A stretch of DNA of 11,036 bases from Planctomycetota bacterium (GTDB lineage Bacteria > Planctomycetota > Planctomycetia > Pirellulales > Thermoguttaceae): positions 1 to 11,036 of the forward strand of contig JAJYGU010000305.1 in NCBI GenBank assembly GCA_021784975.1, read 5' to 3'. Positions 1 to 6,242 of this stretch are shown piece after piece. The translations under genes were made by a program, and so were the position numbers. The notes under the pieces are model-generated. The model saw only the letters and a program-made list of their open reading frames with translations, was not told the DNA's origin and ran no database searches. The first letter of the stretch is position 1. Each line of letters starts with the position of its first letter.

Positions 1-495
1 CTGGTCGGCCAGGAAGACACCGGCACCGCTTACCACGACATGGCCAAGCTGGAGGGCCCGCGGGCAAAGGTCACCATGAAGTTCGCCAGCGGCACCCAGT
101 TGAAACTGCACCTCGACGGCGACCGCGGCCCCGGTTTGGGGGCCATCTTCGCCTGCGAGCACGGTAAGATCGAGATCAATCGCAACAAGATCGCCAGCAA
201 CCCCAAGGACATCGTCAAGCTGCCCGGCAATCCCGGCCCCAACAAGCGGCCGGAGACGGCGTATCACATCGAGAACTGGGTGGAGTGCGTCAAGAGCCGT
301 AAACGGTGCAACGCCGACATCGAGATCGGGCAGCGGGCCACGACGCTTTGCTACCTGGTCAACATCGTCCGCGACATCGGCCGGGTGGGCGAGCCGTTGA
401 AATGGGACCCGGCCAACGAGCGATTCACCAATTGCGACGAAGCCAACCAACTCCTTTCCCGGCAGCGGCGGAAAGGCTACGAGCTGCCGGTGTGA
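1..495 (+). CDS. Gfo/Idh/MocA family oxidoreductase, C-terminal part (5' end outside window)
   Basis: This is an open frame from the first base to a TGA at 493-495, giving 164 residues; the start and the N-terminal NAD(P)-binding Rossmann domain lie upstream. The visible part is the C-terminal alpha/beta domain of a Gfo/Idh/MocA dehydrogenase: a beta-rich stretch (AKVTMKFASGTQLKLHL), then a segment typical of these enzymes (AYHIENWVECVKSRKRCNAD, where the bound sugar or cyclitol is contacted), and a tail ending LLSRQRRKGYELPV. That tail is very common in planctomycete members of the family, which are often secreted or linked to polysaccharide use. Such enzymes oxidise or reduce hydroxyl groups of sugars or inositols with NAD(P); the substrate cannot be told from this fragment. 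It converges on hcp, with 92 bp between the stop codons. The family is firm, the specific function unknown. Confidence 0.88.
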   Translation: MVGQEDTGTAYHDMAKLEGPRAKVTMKFASGTQLKLHLDGDRGPGLGAIFACEHGKIEINRNKIASNPKDIVKLPGNPGPNKRPETAYHIENWVECVKSRKRCNADIEIGQRATTLCYLVNIVRDIGRVGEPLKWDPANERFTNCDEANQLLSRQRRKGYELPV

Positions 496-551
496 GGAAG
501 GGCGAGTCGCCGCGCACCGACATGATGAGCGACGTCGTCGTGGGGCGCCCC

Positions 552-592
552 GATAGCGTGCGAAAGACCCTAGGGTGGGTGACTACGCTATC
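552..592. repeat. Nested inverted repeat between convergent genes
   Basis: GATAGCGT (552-559) is matched by its exact complement ACGCTATC (585-592). Inside the loop is a perfect 10-bp palindrome, ACCCTAGGGT (567-576). The right arm covers the hcp stop codon at 588-590. The position between two convergent genes suits a transcription end structure, but no T-tract follows on either strand, so a factor-independent terminator is doubtful. It could also be a copy of a dispersed palindromic repeat. Confidence 0.45.
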
Positions 593-2234
593 CCAAAATC
601 GCCGCCAGGTCGGCCTCCGGCGTGGTGGTGGGGGCGATCTGGAACTTCTCGACCAGCACCGAGAGCACCGGCGGGGTGAGGAAGGCCGGCAGGCTCGGGC
701 CCAGACGGATATTCTTGATGCCCAAGTAGAGTAGGGTGAGCAAAATGGCCACGGCCTTCTGCTCGTACCAGCTCAGGACCAGCGACAAGGGCAGGTCGTT
801 GACCCCGCAATTGAACGCCTCGGCCAGGGCGGTGGCAATCTTCACGGCGGAATAAGAGTCGTTGCACTGGCCGATGTCCAAGAGCCGCGGGATGCCGTCG
901 ATCGATCCGAAATCCAGCTTGTTGAAACGGTACTTGCCGCAAGCCAGGGTGAGGACCACACAATCCTTGGGCACCTTTTGAGCGAACTCGGTGTAGTAGT
1001 TGCGGCCGGTCTTGGCGCCGTCGCAGCCGCCGACCAGGAAGAAGTGCCGGATCTGCCTGGCCTTGACGGCCTCGATCACCTTGCCGGCCACGCCGAGCAC
1101 GGCGTTGCGGCCGAAGCCGACGGTGATCGTCTTCTCTGGGGCGTCTTCGGCAAAACCGGGAGCGGCCAAGGCGGCCTCGATCACCGGCGTAAAATCGCGG
1201 CTGGGGCCGATGTGCCGCACCCCCGGCCAGGCCACCAGGCCGCTGGTGAAGATGCGATTGGTGTAGGTCTCTTTCGGCTTCTGGATGCAGTTGGTGGTCA
1301 TCAAGATCGCGCCGGGAAAAGCGTCAAACTCCTTGCGCTGGTCTTGCCAGGCCCCGCCGTAGTTGCCCACCAGGTGCTTGTACTTCTTCAAGCTGGGATA
1401 AGCGTGGCAAGGAAGCATTTCGCCGTGGGTATAGACATTGATGCCGCGGCCTTCGGTCTGCCGGAGCAGTTCGTCGAGGTCCTTCAGATCGTGGCCCGAG
1501 ACCACGATGCACTTGCCGCGGACCGGCGTGACGCGGACCTGGGTCGGCTCGGGGTGCCCGTAGACGCCGGTGTTGGCGGCGTCGAGCATCTGCATGACCC
1601 GCAGATTCAGTTCGCCGGTCTTGAGCGCCCAGCCGAGCAACTCGTCGGTGGTGGGCCTTTCCTTGGTCAGGAAGTCGAGGGCCTGGTGGAAGGTGGCATA
1701 GATGGCCGGGTCGTCGTGGCCGAGGATGTGGGCGTGATCGGCGTAGGCGGCCGCCCCTTTCAGGCCGTAGAGGATCAACTCTTGCAGGCCGGTCAGGTCG
1801 TCGCCGAACAGGCTTTTCCGCTTGGTCAACGACAGCTCCTCACCCTGCTGGATCAAACCGGCCAGGTCGGCGGCCGGCTTCCAGGCGGCCGGGCCGGCGA
1901 GCTTCTCCGGCTGCTGGCCGGCCTTGACGCAGGCGGCTTCGTAGAGCTTCTTGGCCTGATCGCGAGCGGCAGCCGCCTCGGCCAGGTGGTGTTCGAGCCG
2001 CTGCGGGTCGAAGTCGACGTTGGTGACGGTGGCGAACAGGGCCTCTACGACCGTCTTGTCGATTGCCTCATCGCGGGCCCCCAGCCCCGCCGCCCGATGG
2101 GCGTACATGGCGATTCCCTTGGTGGCGTAGACCAACAGGTCCTGGAGCGCGGCGGTGGCGTGGTCCTTCCCGCAAACTCCGACGTTGGTGCAAGCGATCC
2201 CCTTGGTTGTTTGTTCGCATTGATAGCAATACAT
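588..2234 (-). CDS. hcp: Hybrid cluster protein (hydroxylamine reductase / NO reductase), class I
   Basis: This is a full-length, 548-residue hybrid cluster protein. The N-terminal cysteines C3, C6, C15 and C21 have the CX2CX8CX5C spacing of class I (Desulfovibrio-type) proteins, which carry a cubane [4Fe-4S] cluster. All eight expected ligands of the Fe-S-O hybrid cluster are present: H248, E272, C316, C404 (the persulfide cysteine in GGCDG), C432, C457, E491 and K493. The protein is therefore expected to be active. In the family it reduces hydroxylamine to ammonia in vitro and acts as a high-affinity NO reductase and protein S-nitrosylase in vivo; it is cytoplasmic. No hcr reductase partner is in the window, as is usual for class I. 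The ATG is supported by AGGAG at 2243-2247, 8 nt upstream. It is divergent from a Crp/Fnr regulator that probably controls it. Confidence 0.97.
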   Translation of the reverse strand: MYCYQCEQTTKGIACTNVGVCGKDHATAALQDLLVYATKGIAMYAHRAAGLGARDEAIDKTVVEALFATVTNVDFDPQRLEHHLAEAAAARDQAKKLYEAACVKAGQQPEKLAGPAAWKPAADLAGLIQQGEELSLTKRKSLFGDDLTGLQELILYGLKGAAAYADHAHILGHDDPAIYATFHQALDFLTKERPTTDELLGWALKTGELNLRVMQMLDAANTGVYGHPEPTQVRVTPVRGKCIVVSGHDLKDLDELLRQTEGRGINVYTHGEMLPCHAYPSLKKYKHLVGNYGGAWQDQRKEFDAFPGAILMTTNCIQKPKETYTNRIFTSGLVAWPGVRHIGPSRDFTPVIEAALAAPGFAEDAPEKTITVGFGRNAVLGVAGKVIEAVKARQIRHFFLVGGCDGAKTGRNYYTEFAQKVPKDCVVLTLACGKYRFNKLDFGSIDGIPRLLDIGQCNDSYSAVKIATALAEAFNCGVNDLPLSLVLSWYEQKAVAILLTLLYLGIKNIRLGPSLPAFLTPPVLSVLVEKFQIAPTTTPEADLAAILG

Positions 2235-2261
2235 CGACTCGACTCCTGTGTGACAGACCGG

Positions 2262-2290
2262 ATTCTAGGGCGAGCAGGGCCCGATGACAA
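2262..2290 (-). promoter_or_regulatory. Predicted sigma70-type promoter of hcp
   Basis: Read on the minus strand, TTGTCA (2285-2290) and TAGAAT (2262-2267) are separated by exactly 17 bp. Each differs from consensus at one position. Transcription would start near 2255, giving a leader of about 20 nt that holds the AGGAG ribosome binding site. The -35 box lies in the loop of the dyad CCCGAT (2280-2285) / ATCGGG (2295-2300), so a protein bound there could block it. Confidence 0.6.
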
Positions 2291-2310
2291 CTCTATCGGG
2301 TGCCCCGCTT

Positions 2311-2329
2311 GGTATAGTAAAATCATACC
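2311..2329. promoter_or_regulatory. Small dyad GGTAT-N9-ATACC upstream of hcp promoter
   Basis: A perfect 5-bp inverted repeat with a 9-bp AT-rich centre (AGTAAAATC) is centred at 2320. This is about 65 bp upstream of the predicted hcp start and about 65 bp upstream of the regulator ATG at 2385. TATAGT (2313-2318) inside it could also be the -10 of the divergent regulator gene, though no good -35 is seen. It may be an operator or only a promoter element. Confidence 0.3.
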
Positions 2330-2349
2330 GACCGGGGAAATGGCGTTCC

Positions 2350-2363
2350 TTGACGTGCATCAA
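2350..2363. promoter_or_regulatory. FNR/DNR-type binding site (TTGAC-N4-ATCAA)
   Basis: TTGACGTGCATCAA matches the FNR/DNR consensus TTGAT-N4-ATCAA at 9 of 10 half-site positions; the flanking C and G extend the dyad by one pair. It lies 22 bp before the ATG at 2385 of a Crp/Fnr-family gene whose recognition helix has the residues that read TTGA half-sites. Its closeness to that start suggests autoregulation, perhaps repression. It is about 100 bp upstream of the predicted hcp start, which is far for direct activation. It also argues that the regulator starts at 2385 and not at the earlier in-frame ATG at 2340. Confidence 0.65.
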
Positions 2364-2384
2364 GCCACCGGCGGATTTTTCGCT

Positions 2385-3074
2385 ATGCTGTTGAACATTG
2401 TTGACGTTTTGACCCATTGCGACTTGTTGGCCGAAGTGCCGGCGGCCGGATTTCAGCGTTTGGCAGCCATGGCCCGGCTGTGCCAATTTCGCAAGGGGCA
2501 GATGGTTTTTCGGGAAAACGACCCTTGCCCAGGGGTGTTCGTGGTCGGGCAAGGGCTGATTCGCGTCTTCAAGACCGGCAGCGGGGGAAAAGAGCAGGTG
2601 CTCCACATGGTCGGCCCCGGCGATACCTTCGCCGAAGTGGCGGCCATTGGCGGATTCAACGTGCCGGCCTCGGCCGAGGCGGTGGCCAGGACCACCTGCG
2701 TACTGCTGCCGCTGGAACGCTTCCGCCGGGCACTGGAGGAAGATCACACCCTGTGCCTGGGGATGATGACCAGCTTGACCGTCTGGGTGAGGCGGATGGT
2801 GATGTTGGCCGGCGACATTGCCCTGCGCGACGCCGCCGGCCGATTGGCCCGCTTTCTGCTGGAATCGCCGCCGGCCAAGGACGGCACGGTCAAGCTGCCG
2901 GGGCTGAAACGCTATGTGGCCAGCCACCTGAACCTGACCAGCGAGACCTTTTCCCGCACCCTCCGCCGCCTGGTCGACGCCGGCCTGATCGCCGAAGTCG
3001 ATAAGGCGCGGGTGCGGCTGCTAGAGCCCAAAAAGTTGCGCCAGGTGGCGGAGGGACTGTTTCCGAAGCTGTGA
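2385..3074 (+). CDS. Crp/Fnr-family transcriptional regulator (probable HcpR/DNR-type, NO or redox responsive)
   Basis: This is a 229-residue regulator with an N-terminal cNMP-binding-like beta-roll (about 22-115, including 'FVVGQGLIRVFK' and 'VGPGDTFAEVAAI'), a long dimerisation helix (about 118-145) and a C-terminal winged helix-turn-helix (about 148-212). The recognition helix SETFSRTLRRL has E187, S190 and R191, equivalent to FNR E209, S212 and R213, which contact TTGA half-sites; such a site lies at 2350-2363. The N-terminal cysteine cluster of FNR is absent, so it is not an oxygen-sensing FNR. It fits the DNR/HcpR group, which sense NO, some of them through haem. The divergent hcp gene supports a nitrosative stress role. 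An in-frame ATG at 2340 would add 15 residues; 2385 is preferred because it gives the usual family length and leaves the operator outside the gene. No strong ribosome binding site helps the choice. Confidence 0.9.
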   Translation: MLLNIVDVLTHCDLLAEVPAAGFQRLAAMARLCQFRKGQMVFRENDPCPGVFVVGQGLIRVFKTGSGGKEQVLHMVGPGDTFAEVAAIGGFNVPASAEAVARTTCVLLPLERFRRALEEDHTLCLGMMTSLTVWVRRMVMLAGDIALRDAAGRLARFLLESPPAKDGTVKLPGLKRYVASHLNLTSETFSRTLRRLVDAGLIAEVDKARVRLLEPKKLRQVAEGLFPKL

Positions 3075-3079
3075 AGGCG

Positions 3080-4054
3080 CTACAGGTTCCGCGACGGTCG
3101 TAGTTGGTTGGGACCGTGCGGGAGGAGGATCGCCACCAGCCGGCCGGCTTGATCGACGGCGGCGAATTGCTGTTCCCGCCTTCCACTTTCCGCCGCACAA
3201 CTTGCCGCAGCCTGATGGTGGGGCTCGCCGACCAACGCATCGCGTTGGTGCCCGTCGACCCAGCCTACAGCCTCCGCTTTCGGCTCTCCGCTTTCGGCTT
3301 TGTCGATCGCCAAGCCATTTCGAACACGTACCACTTCCGCGGCCGAAAGCGTCACGCGAGGCAGGAACTCCACCGCCCGCAAGGCCGGCTGTAAGAACGT
3401 GCTCCAATTCTCGGCCGTCAACTGCTTGGGATCGACCGCGTCGGCCACCTGAAACTTGCCGATGGCCGTGCGCCGCAGGGCCGACATTACCGCTCCCGTG
3501 CCCAGCGATTCCGCCAGATCGCGGCCCAACGAGCGAATGTAGGTGCCGCTGCCGCACTGCACGTCCAAGACCAGTTCGGGGTACTGGTAGGTGACCACGG
3601 CGATTCGGTAAACCTCGACCGGCCTGGCTTCCAGGGCGACGGTATCGCCACGTCGGGCCATGTCATACGCCCGGCGTCCCGCCAGTCGCAGCGCCGAGAA
3701 TGCCGGCGGGCGCTGCTGGATGCGGCCTACAAAACGTCCGGCGGCCATGGCGATCTCCTCGAACGTCGGCCGGGGTGGATCGGGCAACTCGGCCACCTCG
3801 CCTTCGGTGTCCTCGGTAGGGCTGGTGCGGCCGAGCCAAAAAGTGGCCCGGTAGGACTTCGGCATCCGCTGCACATACTCGATCAGGCGAGTGGCCGAGC
3901 CGATGCAGACGATCAGCACCCCGGTGGCCAGCGGGTCGAGCGTGCCCGCATGTCCTGTCTTGGCCGGGCGCACCAACCGCTTCACCAAATCGACGGCTTG
4001 CCGCGAAGTGATCCCGGCCGGCTTGTCCAGGTTGAGCACACCGCAGGGCGTCAT
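3080..4054 (-). CDS. truB: tRNA pseudouridine(55) synthase TruB
   Basis: This 324-residue enzyme makes pseudouridine at position 55 of the T-arm in most tRNAs. The N-terminus VLNLDKPAGITS and the motif GHAGTLDPLATGVL are diagnostic; D40 in the latter is the catalytic aspartate (E. coli D48). Further family blocks are 'YRATFWLGRTSPTEDTEG', 'QRPPAFSALRLAGRRAYDMARRG' and 'CGSGTYIRSLGRDLAESL'. The C-terminal PUA-like end closes with FAAVDQAGRLVAIL, but the segment before it (about 240-290) is unusually long and poorly conserved, and it contains a 14-bp tandem duplication. The ATG at 4052-4054 overlaps the sppA TGA in an ATGA junction, so translation is probably coupled and the two share a transcript. 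An in-frame ATG at 4123 lies inside sppA and is not credible. The stop is 5 bp from the end of the convergent Crp/Fnr gene. Confidence 0.96.
   Translation of the reverse strand: MTPCGVLNLDKPAGITSRQAVDLVKRLVRPAKTGHAGTLDPLATGVLIVCIGSATRLIEYVQRMPKSYRATFWLGRTSPTEDTEGEVAELPDPPRPTFEEIAMAAGRFVGRIQQRPPAFSALRLAGRRAYDMARRGDTVALEARPVEVYRIAVVTYQYPELVLDVQCGSGTYIRSLGRDLAESLGTGAVMSALRRTAIGKFQVADAVDPKQLTAENWSTFLQPALRAVEFLPRVTLSAAEVVRVRNGLAIDKAESGEPKAEAVGWVDGHQRDALVGEPHHQAAASCAAESGRREQQFAAVDQAGRLVAILLPHGPNQLRPSRNL
3272..3299. repeat. 14-bp perfect tandem duplication inside truB
   Basis: CTCCGCTTTCGGCT occurs twice back to back (3272-3285 and 3286-3299). The unit is not a multiple of three, so gaining one copy would shift the frame. 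Yet truB reads correctly on both sides (VRNGLAID before it, FAAVDQAGRLVAIL after it). Either a compensating change followed in the variable linker, or the repeat is old and neutral there. Confidence 0.75.
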
Positions 4055-5148
4055 TTTGCCGTGCCGAGCAGCAACGGCAGGGAGGTGTAGAGGTAACAGG
4101 CCTGGGGCGTGGCCATTTCCCACAAGGCCGCCAAATTGGCGGGGCCGCGGAAGCGGCTCTCGCTGCCGAACAGCAGGTCAGCCAGCCGATGTTCCGCCTT
4201 GTACTTCACCACCTTGACGTTGTTCTTGTCGAGCCCTGCCGAGGCGATGGCCCGATCGACGGCCTCTTCGATGAAGCCGATCTTGTCAACCAGGCCGTTG
4301 GCCACCGCCTGGTCGGCCGTGTAGACCTGTCCGGTGGCCAGCTTGTCCAGTGCGGCTGGGTCTTTCTGGAATTTCGGCCGCCCCTGCTTGATGACATTCT
4401 TGAAGCGGGTGAAGCCGTCGCTGACCAGGCCTTCGAAGACTTTGAGTTCCTTTTCTGAAATCTTGTGGGAAAAGCTTCCCATTTCCTTCAGCGGGCCGCT
4501 AGCGATGCTGTCCTCCTGGATCCCCCAGTTCTTCATTAGATCAGCCAAATTGTAGTGCGGGATGATGACCCCGATGGAGCCGGTCCAGGTGCTGGGCTCG
4601 GCAAAGATCGTTTCGGGGGCGTTGCCCACGCACATCGACACATAATAGCCGCCGCTGGCTGCCACCCCGCCCATGCTCACCACGATCGGCAGATGGGCCT
4701 CGTGGGCCAACTCGCGGAGATGGTGGAGCATATAGTCGCTGCCGCTAATGGTGCCGCCCGGCGAGTTCACCCGCAGCACCACCGCCTTGAGATGCCCGTC
4801 CTTGGCATCTTTCAGGGCATGGTCGATCTGACTCTTGAAGAAACCCTCACCGCTGAGGATGACCCCTTCAATGGACAGGATGGCCACTTTGTCGGTGGCG
4901 TTTCGCTGGTGGGAGAAGAACTCCTCCCGCACCCGCGGCTCCGATTCATAGTTGCTCAAACCGATCAGACTTGCCCCGCCCAGCAGCACGTTCAAGGCCA
5001 GCGAGCCAAGCAGGCCGAGCACCACCAAGAACACCAGGAACCGCCCGAAACCGCCCGACCTCCTCGGTTGGGCGGCGATCACATACTCGGGGACAACCTG
5101 CGGCCGAACCGGCTGCGGTCCACCAGCATTAGGGGGGGTAGGGTCCAT
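4051..5148 (-). CDS. sppA: Signal peptide peptidase SppA, short (single-domain) form
   Basis: This 365-residue membrane serine protease of the S49 family digests leftover signal peptides after secretion. A proline-rich cytoplasmic N-terminus (1-30) is followed by one membrane segment (about 34-58, FGRFLVFLVVLGLLGSLALN) and the protease domain. The catalytic Ser/Lys pair of the short Bacillus-type form is visible: S165 in GGVAASGGYY and K221 in SGPLKEMGS. The motifs 'AVVLRVNSPGG' and 'TGSIGVI' are also present, and the length suits a one-domain enzyme that would form an octameric ring. The ATG at 5148 is chosen because AAGGA (5156-5160) lies 7 nt upstream; longer in-frame starts at 5190 or 5307 have no such support. 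The gene overlaps truB by ATGA and is the first gene of that pair. It is divergent from the sugar isomerase-like gene. Confidence 0.95.
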   Translation of the reverse strand: MDPTPPNAGGPQPVRPQVVPEYVIAAQPRRSGGFGRFLVFLVVLGLLGSLALNVLLGGASLIGLSNYESEPRVREEFFSHQRNATDKVAILSIEGVILSGEGFFKSQIDHALKDAKDGHLKAVVLRVNSPGGTISGSDYMLHHLRELAHEAHLPIVVSMGGVAASGGYYVSMCVGNAPETIFAEPSTWTGSIGVIIPHYNLADLMKNWGIQEDSIASGPLKEMGSFSHKISEKELKVFEGLVSDGFTRFKNVIKQGRPKFQKDPAALDKLATGQVYTADQAVANGLVDKIGFIEEAVDRAIASAGLDKNNVKVVKYKAEHRLADLLFGSESRFRGPANLAALWEMATPQACYLYTSLPLLLGTAK

Positions 5149-5306
5149 ACTCAAGTCCTTGCCCAGAAACGGTCGGAACGCCAAGTGCATCCATTTTACC
5201 GGCGGTCGCCCGCAAAGCAATCGGTGAGCGGCCGCCACGGTCGCCGTATGAAGCAGGAGAGGATTGGCGGCGGTGCAGTCCCCGTGCTTGTCGCGGTTCT
5301 GTCGCA

Positions 5307-5333
5307 CTACACGACTTTTTGTGAATGGTGTAG
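5307..5333. promoter_or_regulatory. Inverted repeat CTACAC-N15-GTGTAG in divergent spacer
   Basis: CTACAC (5307-5312) and GTGTAG (5328-5333) form a 6-bp dyad in the 221-bp spacer between sppA and the isomerase-like gene. TAGGAT (5331-5336) overlaps the right arm and could be a -10 for the plus-strand gene, but no convincing -35 precedes it. The rest of the spacer shows no clear structure except the AAAGGAG ribosome binding site at 5356-5362. Confidence 0.25.
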
Positions 5334-5369
5334 GATACAGGCCACTATTTTCGGCAAAGGAGTTGATCT

Positions 5370-6119
5370 GTGTTTGTCGCTGCTACGAGTCGGTGCTTCT
5401 CGGGGCTGCCGTTGGATGCGGCCCTGTTGCAACTGGTGGAATTGGAATACACCTGCGTAGAGATCGTGGTGCACGAGACCGGCGGACACCTCAAGCCTTC
5501 CGAGGTGCTGGCCGATCCGGAAGGGGCGATTGTTCAATGCCGCCAGACCCATCGGCTGACGCCGGTGGCCTTGAGCGTCGAGACCCAGGCGCCCCAACCG
5601 TTGTGCTACCAGCAGTTCGCCGCCTGCTGCCGATTGGCCAAGGCCATCAAGGTGGTGACCCTCACGGTCCGGTCCGCCGAATTGGGCACTCCTTTCAACG
5701 AGGAGGTCGAGCGGCTGCGGGACCTGGTCGCCTTGGCGTCACGGGAAGGCGTCCGCGTGGGACTGTTGACCGAAGGGGGCCGGATGACGGAGAATGCCGA
5801 CACGGCGGTGGTCCTGTGCAACAACGTCAAAGGGCTGGGGATTACCCTCGATCCCAGCCACTTCATCTGCGGTCCGCATTGCGGGGGAAACTACGAGCAA
5901 CTGATGAAATACGTGTATCACGTCCGCCTCCGCGATAGTACGAAGGACCAGATTCAGGTCCGCGTTGGGCAGGGGGACGTCGAATACGGCCGGCTGGTGA
6001 ATCAACTCAACAAAGTGCATTACGACCGGGCACTGTGTGTCGACATCCTTCCCACGTCTGATGTGGATCAACTCTCCGAGATGCGCAAGATCCGGCTCCT
6101 GCTGGAGAGTCTGCTGTAA
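5370..6119 (+). CDS. Sugar phosphate isomerase/epimerase-like TIM-barrel protein
   Basis: This 249-residue soluble protein belongs to the xylose isomerase-like/AP endonuclease 2 TIM-barrel superfamily, often annotated sugar phosphate isomerase/epimerase. Evidence is the alternating strand/helix pattern and the metal-site blocks 'VGLLTEGGRMTENADTAVVLC' (E135), 'GITLDPSHF' (D161, H164) and 'YHVRLRD' (H184), followed by 'VRVGQGDVEYGRLVNQL', which is typical of planctomycete members. In the last strand, where the family usually has a metal-binding glutamate, the sequence is CVDILP with D225, so the metal site may differ. The protein is slightly short for the family. The start is a GTG with a strong AAAGGAG (5356-5362) 7 nt upstream; no ATG competes nearby. 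Substrate and pathway cannot be told from the sequence. It converges on the PDZ gene, with a terminator-like hairpin between them. Confidence 0.82.
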   Translation: MFVAATSRCFSGLPLDAALLQLVELEYTCVEIVVHETGGHLKPSEVLADPEGAIVQCRQTHRLTPVALSVETQAPQPLCYQQFAACCRLAKAIKVVTLTVRSAELGTPFNEEVERLRDLVALASREGVRVGLLTEGGRMTENADTAVVLCNNVKGLGITLDPSHFICGPHCGGNYEQLMKYVYHVRLRDSTKDQIQVRVGQGDVEYGRLVNQLNKVHYDRALCVDILPTSDVDQLSEMRKIRLLLESLL

Positions 6120-6121
6120 CG

Positions 6122-6156
6122 AAAAAACAAGGGACGGTCCCGCTTGCGCGGGGCCG
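6122..6156 (-). terminator. Rho-independent terminator of the sigma/membrane/PDZ operon
   Basis: CGGTCCCGC (6135-6143) and GCGGGGCCG (6148-6156) form a 9-bp GC-rich stem with one G-U pair and a TTGC loop. On the minus strand the stem is followed within 8 nt by a run of six T (complement of A at 6122-6127), the classic intrinsic terminator layout. It ends transcription coming from the PDZ gene, whose stop is at 6243. On the plus strand it starts 16 nt after the isomerase stop, but no T-tract follows there. Confidence 0.65.
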
Positions 6157-6169
6157 CCCCTCTCGGGAG

Positions 6170-6188
6170 TCGCAGTGGGGAACTGCGA
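6170..6188. repeat. Second hairpin TCGCAGT-N5-ACTGCGA
   Basis: This is a perfect 7-bp stem (6170-6176 and 6182-6188) with a GGGGA loop on the plus strand, in the same convergent spacer and 13 bp from the terminator stem. It has no T-tract. It may protect the 3' end of either transcript or be part of the same repeat element. Confidence 0.45.
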
Positions 6189-6242
6189 GGCAGATTGTAC
6201 TTCGGTCGGTGGCCCGGTCTCCCGCGACCGCACCACCCTAAA

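Noticed and set aside
2220..2233. Second FNR-like site at the hcp start (TTGAT-N4-ATACA)
   Set aside because: Only one half-site matches and it lies within the first codons of hcp.
978..2384. Long open plus-strand frame running across hcp into the Crp/Fnr gene
   Set aside because: It is antisense to hcp, with low-complexity Gly/Val/Asp-rich translation and no family motif; only the part from 2385 on is a real protein.
5149..5307. Longer SppA from in-frame starts at 5190 or 5307
   Set aside because: The added residues do not resemble the family, and the strong AAGGA sits just before 5148.
4555..5460. Open plus-strand frame of about 300 codons opposite sppA
   Set aside because: It is a mirror of the GC-rich sppA coding strand, has no domain motif, and runs through the ribosome binding site and start of the isomerase-like gene.
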